37,415 nt of DNA from DASRRB01 sp036732755 (GTDB lineage Bacteria; Planctomycetota; B15-G4; SIAN01): contig DAINBU010000044.1 of NCBI GenBank assembly GCA_036732755.1, forward strand, positions 1 through 37,415, written 5' to 3'. The notes beneath the pieces are model-generated. The model searched no databases, was not told the origin of the DNA, and saw nothing but the letters and a program-made list of their open reading frames with translations. Below are positions 31,447 through 37,415 of this stretch, piece after piece. Each line of letters opens with the position of its first letter. Within the stretch, counting starts at the first letter, position 1. A program made the position numbers and the translations under genes.

Positions 31447-33147
31447 ATGAGACTCGCCCTCTCCGCGGCCGCGTCGGCCGCGCTCGCCGGCGCCCTGCTC
31501 CTCTCGCTCCCGTCGCTCCGCGCGCAGCAGGAACCGCCGCGGCCGAAGGCCCCGCCCGGCCGCGCCCTCGACCTCGAGCGCGAGCATCGGGCCGGCCGCC
31601 TCGTCGTCCGGCTCGCGCCGGGCGTCTCCGTTGCCGCGGCGTCCGAGCTCGCGGCGCGCGTCGGCGCGCGCTCGAAAAAGGAGATCTGGCCCGACCTGCT
31701 CTGGCGGCTCGACCTCGCGCCGACCGCCGACCTGCGCACCGCGCTCGAGCTGCTCGCCGGCGACCCGCGCGTCGCCTACGCGCAGCCGAGCTGGACCTAC
31801 CACACGATCGCCACGCCCGACGACCCCGACTTCTACCTGCAGTGGGGCCTCGACCAGGCGAGCGACGCCGACATCGACGCGCCCGAGGCGTGGGACGTCG
31901 CGACCGACGCGTCGGCCGCGATCGTCGCGGTGATCGACACGGGCGTGCAGTACGACCACCCCGACCTCGCCGCCAACATCTGGGTCAATCCCAACGAGAT
32001 CGCCGGCGACGGCATCGACGACGACGGCAACGGCTGGATCGACGACGTCCACGGCATCGACATCGTGAACGGCGACGGCGACCCGATGGACGACCACTTC
32101 CACGGGACGCACTGCGCCGGGATCATCGGCGCCGTCGGGAACAACACGACCGGCGTCACAGGGACGTGCTGGACCGCGCGCATCATGGCGGTGAAGTTCC
32201 TCGACGCGGGCGGATCGGGCGACACGGCCGACGCGGTCACCGCGCTCCAGTACGCCGTCGCCAACGGCGCCCGCATCTCGAGCAACTCCTGGGGCGGATT
32301 CGGCTTCGACCAGGCGCTCTACGACGCGATCTCCGCGGCCGGCGATGCCGGCATGCTCTTCTGCGCCGCGGCCGGCAACAACTCGATCGACATCGAGGGC
32401 CAGGACTGGATCCCGGGCGGCTACGACCTCGCCAACATCGTCGACGCCGCGGCGACCGACGTGAACGACAACCTGGCGTGGTTCAGCAACTGGGGCGCGA
32501 CGAGCGTCGACCTCGGCGCTCCGGGCGATTCGATCTACTCGACCTTCCTCGGCAGCACCTACACCTGGCTCTCCGGCACCTCGATGGCGTGCCCCCACGT
32601 GGCGGGTGTCGCGACCATGGTCTTCGCGCAGTCGGGGACGACGAGCCACCCGCTCGTGAAGAAGTGGATCCTCGACTCGGTCGATCCGCTCGCTTCGCTC
32701 GCGGGGATCACGGTCACGGGCGGCCGGCTCAACTATGCGAGCGCGCTCGCGGCGCAGGTGAACGCGCCGGCGTCGGCGACGAACTACGGCTCCGGCTACC
32801 CCGGCACCCTCGGCGTCCCGGGCCTCTCGGCGAGCGCGCCGCCGGTCCTCGGCCTCTCCTTCGACCTCGTCGTCGGCAACTCGCTCGGCAGCAACACGCC
32901 CGGGCTGCTCTTCGTCGGCTTCGCCTCGGCGTCGATCCCGACGACGGCGGGCGGGACGCTGCTCGTGAGTCCGCTGCTCCTCGTGCCGTTCACGGTCGAC
33001 GCGGCCGGGACCTCGCTGCCGGCATCACTGCCGGCCGATCCTGGGCTCATCGGCGTGCACGTCTACACGCAGGTGCTCGAGCTCGACGCCGGCGCGGCGC
33101 ACCACATCTCGTTCACCGCGGGGCTCGACCTGCAGCTCGGGACGTGA
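31447..33147 (+). CDS. Secreted subtilisin-like serine protease (S8) with C-terminal beta domain
   Basis: A 566-residue exported protease. It has a signal peptide (MRLALSAAASAALAGALLLS) and an inhibitor-like propeptide at about 35-115 (GRLVVRLAPGVSVAAASELA). The S8 catalytic domain spans about 130-440 with Asp164 in IVAVIDTGVQYDHPDL, His219 in HGTHCAGIIG, the oxyanion Asn in AAAGNNS and Ser379 in SGTSMACPHVAG, so the triad is complete. A C-terminal ~110-residue beta domain (YGSGYPGTLGVPGLSASAPP, SLGSNTPGLLFVGF) is of the kind recurring at the ends of secreted proteins in some planctomycete lineages, perhaps for anchoring or sorting. ATG 31447 has AAGGAA about 7 bases upstream. A small CCGTGG/CCACGG hairpin (31400-31416) lies in its leader. 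Confidence 0.92.
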   Translation: MRLALSAAASAALAGALLLSLPSLRAQQEPPRPKAPPGRALDLEREHRAGRLVVRLAPGVSVAAASELAARVGARSKKEIWPDLLWRLDLAPTADLRTALELLAGDPRVAYAQPSWTYHTIATPDDPDFYLQWGLDQASDADIDAPEAWDVATDASAAIVAVIDTGVQYDHPDLAANIWVNPNEIAGDGIDDDGNGWIDDVHGIDIVNGDGDPMDDHFHGTHCAGIIGAVGNNTTGVTGTCWTARIMAVKFLDAGGSGDTADAVTALQYAVANGARISSNSWGGFGFDQALYDAISAAGDAGMLFCAAAGNNSIDIEGQDWIPGGYDLANIVDAAATDVNDNLAWFSNWGATSVDLGAPGDSIYSTFLGSTYTWLSGTSMACPHVAGVATMVFAQSGTTSHPLVKKWILDSVDPLASLAGITVTGGRLNYASALAAQVNAPASATNYGSGYPGTLGVPGLSASAPPVLGLSFDLVVGNSLGSNTPGLLFVGFASASIPTTAGGTLLVSPLLLVPFTVDAAGTSLPASLPADPGLIGVHVYTQVLELDAGAAHHISFTAGLDLQLGT

Positions 33148-33181
33148 CGCGCGCGCCGGACCGCGCCGACGTTCGCGCGCG

Positions 33182-34546
33182 CTACGGCCGGACCACGTCG
33201 AAGACGAACGGCGCCGTGAGGACCCTCCCCTTCCGCTGCAGCTGGACCCACGCCTTGTAGCGGCCGGGCGCGGGGAAGAGCGCGCCGAAGGTGACCTCGG
33301 GACCCGCGGGTTTGCCTACTTTCGGCGGCGCGCCGAGCGGATGGCTGTGGACGAAGCGGCGGCGGTCCTCGCTGATCACGATCAGGTGGCCGAGCGCGCC
33401 GAGGAACGGCTCGAGGTCGGTGACCGGCTGGCCGTCCTGCTCGACGCGGACCTTGAGGGAGAGGTTGAAGAGGGAGCGCAGCGGCGCCGGCGCGACGAGC
33501 TTCACGGTGCAGCCCTCGACGACGCGCGCACCGTCGGCGTCGGGCGCGAGCGCGACCGGCGCGGGCGCCTCGCCGGCGACCGCGAGCTCGACCGGCACGA
33601 CCTGCATCCCGTCGCGCTTCGAAGTGAAGTCGTGGAAGAGGGTGTAGGACCCGCCGTGCGGGAAGGTGGTGCGCAGCGTGAAGCTGCCGTCGGCCGCCGC
33701 CTCGGGGTGCTCGTGGCCGAACCACGCGAGGTCGGCCGAGACCATCAGCAGGTGGATCAGCTTCTCGTGCACGACCTCGAGGTCCTTCACGGTGCCGCCG
33801 TCGGGCGCGGCGAGCTTGAAGCGGAGCGTGACCTCCTTCCCCGCCTCGATCTTCGGCGCGGCGGCCCCGTCCGCCCCCACCGCCTCCACCGCGACCACGT
33901 AACTGCGCCCGCTCAATCGGTGGAGGCGCATCCCGCAGACGGAGCAGAGGCCGGCGACGGGCGTGGTCGAACCGCCGAGGCACTTCATCGGGCAGGCGTA
34001 GAGCTCGGTCGAGTCGTCGGGCGTGAAGCCCGGCGAAAAGACGTCGCTGTCGCCGTAGCGGCCGGTGCGATCGCGCAGCTTCAGCCGCAGCGCGTAGCGC
34101 TTCCCCGCGTCGCCACGCGCGACGTTCCAGACGGCGTGGGCGTCGAAGGGCGGCGCGCCGAGCAGGAACGCCTCCCCCACCGCCATCGGTCCGGTGCCGC
34201 GGTCGTTCCAGACCGCGATGCCGGGATCGGCGCCGACCAGCACGAACTCGATCAACGAGTCTGGATCGATCTGAAAGCAGGCGTCGCCCGCGCGCTCCTC
34301 GAAGATCGAGTTGAAGCCGGGGAAGCCCGCCGCGTAGCCGTCGATGCCGATCAGGCGCGAGGGCTCGAGCGGATAGCTGCGCTCGGCGTCGAAGCGGGCG
34401 ACGAGCCGGTTCCCGGCGTCGCGCCCGACCGTGATCTCGGCGTGGGCCGGCGTCGCCTCCTGCGCGACGCGCGGCGCGACCTGCAACCCTCCGCCGGCGA
34501 GCGCGAGCACCGCCGCCCCGAAACCTGTCGCCTTCGCCGCGCCCAT
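33182..34546 (-). CDS. Secreted protein with heavy-metal-binding (YHS/HMBD-like) Cys motif
   Basis: A 454-residue protein. The N-terminus (GAAVLALAGGGLQVAPRVAQ) looks like a signal peptide. An N-terminal beta domain is followed by a heavy-metal-binding-domain-like motif: YACPMKCLGG with Cys185/Cys189 and LCSVCGMRLH with Cys201/Cys204. This is the CPM...C-x-x-CGM pattern found in copper-efflux proteins and metal ATPases. Two further beta-sandwich regions carry His-rich segments (AWFGHEHPEAAADGS and RRRFVHSHPLG), giving more potential metal ligands. It may bind or traffic copper or another soft metal in the periplasm. It is transcribed away from the SulP gene with 86 bases between, and converges with the subtilase. 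No strong ribosome binding site is visible. Confidence 0.78.
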   Translation of the reverse strand: MGAAKATGFGAAVLALAGGGLQVAPRVAQEATPAHAEITVGRDAGNRLVARFDAERSYPLEPSRLIGIDGYAAGFPGFNSIFEERAGDACFQIDPDSLIEFVLVGADPGIAVWNDRGTGPMAVGEAFLLGAPPFDAHAVWNVARGDAGKRYALRLKLRDRTGRYGDSDVFSPGFTPDDSTELYACPMKCLGGSTTPVAGLCSVCGMRLHRLSGRSYVVAVEAVGADGAAAPKIEAGKEVTLRFKLAAPDGGTVKDLEVVHEKLIHLLMVSADLAWFGHEHPEAAADGSFTLRTTFPHGGSYTLFHDFTSKRDGMQVVPVELAVAGEAPAPVALAPDADGARVVEGCTVKLVAPAPLRSLFNLSLKVRVEQDGQPVTDLEPFLGALGHLIVISEDRRRFVHSHPLGAPPKVGKPAGPEVTFGALFPAPGRYKAWVQLQRKGRVLTAPFVFDVVRP

Positions 34547-34632
34547 CGCGTCAGTATCTTCCGGCTTCCTCGGATGCGCGCCCCCCAGTTTCGGCGTTCA
34601 CCCGGCCTCCCGCTCGGGACGAAATCGGAACC

Positions 34633-36369
34633 GTGGCAGACTCCCCCGCACTCCGAGCCCTCCTGAAGCGGATCCCCGCGCTCGACGTGTTGCGCGGCTA
34701 CTCGGGAGCCGACCTGCGCGCCGACCTCGTCGGCGGGCTCTCGGTCGCGGCCGTCGCGGTGCCGCAGGCGATGGCCTACGCGCTGATCGCCGGGCTGCCG
34801 GCGCAGTTCGGCCTCTACACCGCGATCGTCATGACGGCGGTGGGCGCGCTCTTCGACTCGTCGCGCCAGCTCATCAACGGCCCGACCAACGCGATCTCGA
34901 TCGCGCTCCTCGGCGCGATCGGCGCGAGCGCCTCCCCCGCCGAGGCGGTCGAGTCGGCGATCCTGCTGGCGTTCCTGATCGGTGCGATCCAGCTCGCGAT
35001 CAGCCTGGTGCGGCTCGGCGACCTCACGCGCTACATCTCGCACTCGGTGATCGTCGGCTTCACCGCGGGGGCGAGCCTGCTCCTGGTCCTCGACCAGTGG
35101 AAAAACCTGGTCGGGCAGCGGGCGCTCGGCGGCGTCCACGACCACTTCCTGGTGCGCTTCTGGCAGTCGCTCACGACGGGCGGGCCGATCCACCTCCCGA
35201 CGCTGGCCGTCGGCGCCGGCTCGATCGCGCTCGTGCTGCTGCTGCGCGTGGTGAAGAAGCGGATCGGCTGGCCGCTGCTGCCCGAGTTCCTGATCGTCGT
35301 GGTGGTGATGGCGGCGCTCACGGCGTGGCTGCGCCTCGACGAGGCGGGCGTGAAGGTCGTGGGCGACATCCCGGCGAACCTCCCGCGGCCCGGCCTGCCG
35401 CGCTTCGACGCGCTGCGCATGCGCGAGCTCTCCTCGAGCGCGCTCGCGATCGCGCTGCTCGGGCTGCTCGAGGCGATCTCGATGGCGAAGTCGATCGCCG
35501 CGGTGACGCGCCAGAAGCTCGACCTGAACCAGCAGTGCCTGTCGGAGGCGGTCGCCAACCTCGCCGGCAGCTTCTTCCAGTGCATGCCCGGCTCCGGCTC
35601 GCTCACGCGCTCCGCGATCAACCAGCAGGCGGGCGCGCGGACGCAGTGGGCCGGCGTGATCTCGGCGGCGGCGGTCGCGCTCATCGTCGTGCTGCTCGGA
35701 CCGTACGCGCGCTTCATCCCGCGGCCGGCGCTCGCCGGGCTCCTGATCCTCACGGCGGCGCGCATGGTCAACTTCAAGGACCTGCGCTACCACGTGCGCG
35801 CGTCGCGCTTCGACGCGGTGATCGTCGTCGTCACGGCCGTCTCGGCGTTCGCCATCTCGATCGAGTTCTGCGTGCTGATCGGGATGGTGATGTCGTTCCT
35901 GCTCGCCGTGCCGCGCGCCGGCAACATGCTGCTCACCGAGTTCGTCGCGACCGACGCCGACCACGTGCGCGAGCGGCTGCCCGAGGACGAGCCGGACCCC
36001 CGCGTCCTGATCTTCGGGCTCGAGGGCGAGCTCTTCTTCGGGTCGTCGGTGAGCCTCGAGCGCCACATCGACCGCATCGAGGAGCGCGCGACCGGCGCGA
36101 CGCGGATCGTCGTCCTGCGCATGAAGCGGGCGCAACACCCCGACGCCGTCGGCATCGCCGCGCTCGAGGCGCTGATCGACCGCCTGCAGGCGCGCGGCGT
36201 CGAGGTCCTGCTCTGCGGCGTGCGCCCCGAGATGAAGCGCGCCCTCATCCGCAGCGGGCTCCCCACGAAGCTCGACCACGACCACGTCTTCCTGGAGCAG
36301 GCGGTGCGGCAGACCAGCACGCAGGCCGCGATGCGCTTCGCGCGGGAGCTGCTCGAGAAGAAGAAGTGA
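34633..36369 (+). CDS. SulP family anion transporter with STAS domain
   Basis: A 578-residue membrane protein. The SulP transport domain (about 30-430) has the signature AVAVPQAMAYALIAGLPAQF, the GLYTAIV helix, SRQLINGPTNAISIAL and FTAGASLLLVLDQ, with some 12-14 hydrophobic segments. A C-terminal cytoplasmic STAS domain (about 455-565) begins at VLIFGLEGELFFGSSVSLER. SulP proteins move sulfate, bicarbonate, chloride or other anions with Na+ or H+; the substrate is not determinable. The gene starts with GTG at 34633 and has only a weak GGAA upstream. The STAS domain here is a transporter domain and need not be part of the partner switch at 15.4-16.2 kb. Confidence 0.92.
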   Translation: MADSPALRALLKRIPALDVLRGYSGADLRADLVGGLSVAAVAVPQAMAYALIAGLPAQFGLYTAIVMTAVGALFDSSRQLINGPTNAISIALLGAIGASASPAEAVESAILLAFLIGAIQLAISLVRLGDLTRYISHSVIVGFTAGASLLLVLDQWKNLVGQRALGGVHDHFLVRFWQSLTTGGPIHLPTLAVGAGSIALVLLLRVVKKRIGWPLLPEFLIVVVVMAALTAWLRLDEAGVKVVGDIPANLPRPGLPRFDALRMRELSSSALAIALLGLLEAISMAKSIAAVTRQKLDLNQQCLSEAVANLAGSFFQCMPGSGSLTRSAINQQAGARTQWAGVISAAAVALIVVLLGPYARFIPRPALAGLLILTAARMVNFKDLRYHVRASRFDAVIVVVTAVSAFAISIEFCVLIGMVMSFLLAVPRAGNMLLTEFVATDADHVRERLPEDEPDPRVLIFGLEGELFFGSSVSLERHIDRIEERATGATRIVVLRMKRAQHPDAVGIAALEALIDRLQARGVEVLLCGVRPEMKRALIRSGLPTKLDHDHVFLEQAVRQTSTQAAMRFARELLEKKK

Positions 36370-36378
36370 CGAGCGGCG

Positions 36379-36687
36379 CTAGCCCGAGCGGTGGCGCAGC
36401 GCCCTCAGCCGCTCGCGGTCGAAGAGCGTGAGCCAGACGCGCTCGAAGAACGACGCGGGGCGCAGGTCGGGATCGACGCGCGCGATCTCGTGCAGCTTGC
36501 CGCCGGGCGTCCGCAGCAGGAGGCGGTCGCCGTCGAGGACGCGGTCGACGACCCAGTACTTGTCGATCACGTAGTCGTAGTCGTCGCCGCGGGGGGCGGG
36601 CCGCAGCTCGCGGGCGCGCGGGCCGGGATGGGTGCTGTGCTTGCGCTTCTGGAAGACGACCAGATCCTGTGACTTGAACTGGCGCAT
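36379..36687 (-). CDS. Small cytoplasmic protein, function unknown
   Basis: A 102-residue protein starting at ATG 36687, preceded by a weak GCAGG. It has no signal peptide or membrane segment. The sequence looks like a small beta-barrel of SH3 or Tudor type: MRQFKSQDLVVFQKRKHSTH, DYVIDKYWVVDRVLDGDRLL, LRTPGGKLHEIARVDPDLRP. A positively charged C-terminus follows (RVWLTLFDRERLRALRHRSG). Such proteins may bind RNA or nucleic acid, but no family is recognised. A longer in-frame start exists upstream, but it overlaps the divergent secreted protein and lacks conservation-like composition. The stop is 10 bases after the SulP gene (convergent). Confidence 0.65.
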   Translation of the reverse strand: MRQFKSQDLVVFQKRKHSTHPGPRARELRPAPRGDDYDYVIDKYWVVDRVLDGDRLLLRTPGGKLHEIARVDPDLRPASFFERVWLTLFDRERLRALRHRSG

Positions 36688-36861
36688 CGGAACCTGCCGG
36701 TGGATGGCGAGGGGAGCGGCCGGTCGACGCGACCCGGCCGCGCGCCGCGAGACTAGGCCGCTCCTGATCGCGGGTCCAGGAGGCCCGCCGCGATCCGTTG
36801 CCGAATCGGTCGACCCGGATACGCTCTTGCGCCGCTGCTTCCATCGAAAGGGGGAACCGCC

Positions 36862-37415
36862 ATGCGCCGATTCCTGGCCGGCTTCTTCGTCCTCGGTCTC
36901 GCGGCGGGTGCGTCCGCCCAGCAGAACGCGATCGACGGTCTCGACATCGAGATGCACACGATCCGCAACGCCAAGGCGCTCGGCCGCGAAGGGACCTACC
37001 CCAACGGCGTGAACGGCCTCTCCTTCGAGACGACGGTCTGCAACACCGGCACGGTCGAGGTGAAGTGGAAGGGGCCGATGCGCCAGCTCCACCCCTTCCT
37101 CTCCTTCCTGGTCGCGCGCGAGTCGAACGGCCGACTCGAGCAGGTCTCCGACCGCAGCTACATCAAGCACACCTTCGCCGCCTCGAACGCGTCGGCCTGC
37201 TCGGCGTGCAGCGACAACAGCGACTCGAGCGTCCTCGCGCTCGGCTGCTCCGACACCTACGACACCAACTCCAACGGCGACCGCTACTGGCTCGGCCCGC
37301 CCGAGGAGCTCAACCCCTGGCGCGGCACCTGGGACGCGGCCTGTTCCTACCTCGACCACGGCGACTCCGACGTCGGGCCGCCCGACGACTGCGACGGGGT
37401 GCGCAGCCTCACCTT
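36862..37415 (+). CDS. Secreted Cys-rich protein, 3'-truncated, function unknown
   Basis: The gene starts at ATG 36862 with AGGGGGAA a few bases upstream and runs off the end of the window after 184 codons. A signal peptide (MRRFLAGFFVLGLAAGASAQ) is followed by a domain typical of planctomycete exported proteins: YPNGVNGLSFETTVCNTGTV, QLHPFLSFLVARESNGRLEQ, a clustered Cys segment (ACSACSDNSDSSVLALGCSD) and YWLGPPEELNPWRGTWD. I know of no assigned function. The frame has no in-frame TGA in the visible part. It is divergent from the small protein gene with 174 bases between, a stretch in which I see no defendable promoter. Confidence 0.8.
   Translation, partial: MRRFLAGFFVLGLAAGASAQQNAIDGLDIEMHTIRNAKALGREGTYPNGVNGLSFETTVCNTGTVEVKWKGPMRQLHPFLSFLVARESNGRLEQVSDRSYIKHTFAASNASACSACSDNSDSSVLALGCSDTYDTNSNGDRYWLGPPEELNPWRGTWDAACSYLDHGDSDVGPPDDCDGVRSLT

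Noticed and set aside
1..37415. Genome-wide reassignment of UGA
   Set aside because: Many genes here (for example the AlkD-like, subtilase and hybrid kinase genes) end in TGA at positions matching family lengths.
1..37415. tRNA, rRNA, CRISPR array or insertion sequence
   Set aside because: No cloverleaf-like sequence, rRNA motif, regular repeat-spacer series, transposase or flanking terminal repeat was seen; a covariance-model scan would be needed for certainty.

Overview
The window is one contiguous high-GC bacterial segment containing a single 10-N scaffold gap at 6478-6487. It is densely coded: about 26 genes, no intergenic stretch over about 250 bases, and no rRNA, tRNA, CRISPR array, transposase or phage gene that I can see. 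The gene set points to Planctomycetota, probably one of the lineages rich in large secreted proteins. The evidence is many exported proteins of unknown function, an FG-GAP propeller protein, a subtilase with a short C-terminal domain of the kind common in those lineages, a formylglycine-generating enzyme and lipoproteins. This placement is inference. Many genes have a clear GGAGG-type ribosome binding site, and TGA is the normal stop for most genes, so UGA is not globally reassigned.

Layout. 1-1274: a truncated PNPOx-like flavoprotein overlapping a TetR regulator. 1326-5840: a large glycoside-hydrolase-like protein (-), a secreted DUF1579 protein with an intrinsic terminator behind it, and an AlkD-like HEAT-repeat protein. 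5872-10231 (-): a Tat-exported protein of unknown function (broken by the assembly gap), a DUF5916/CBM9 outer-membrane protein and a two-repeat DUF1259 protein. 10257-16252: a signalling island with a REC-PP2C phosphatase (-) facing a 1305-residue hybrid histidine kinase, an RsbW-like kinase and an RsbV-like STAS protein (+). Together they look like a phosphorelay feeding a partner switch. 16258-18153: a heparinase II/III-family protein. 18172-22738: three exported proteins. 22869-23972: a tail-anchored protein and a lipoprotein. 24024-27663 (-): a ferritin-like diiron protein, an OsmC protein and a sigma-54 activator. 27914-31338: a secreted coiled-coil protein, a DUF2959 lipoprotein, a formylglycine-generating enzyme and an RcsF/YbjQ-like lipoprotein. 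31447-37415: a subtilase, a secreted metal-binding-motif protein (-), a SulP transporter, a small unknown protein (-) and a truncated secreted Cys-rich protein.

Most notable observation. Two neighbouring exported-protein genes each contain one in-frame TGA with coherent coding sequence on both sides in the same frame. One is the FG-GAP protein at 18172-19533, with TGA at 19219-19221. The other is the protein at 21884-22738, with TGA at 22331-22333. In both, the TGA lies next to a Cys codon, and a hairpin follows it whose apical loop starts 19 or 21 nt downstream with a G in the first two loop positions, as bacterial selenocysteine insertion elements require. I therefore propose both as candidate exported selenoproteins (Sec-Cys and Cys-Sec pairs). 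A point mutation cannot be excluded without homologues and without checking the genome for selA, selB, selC and selD.

The apparent break at the N gap looks like a scaffolding artefact. A 20-base sequence is repeated on both sides, and collapsing it restores one continuous protein.
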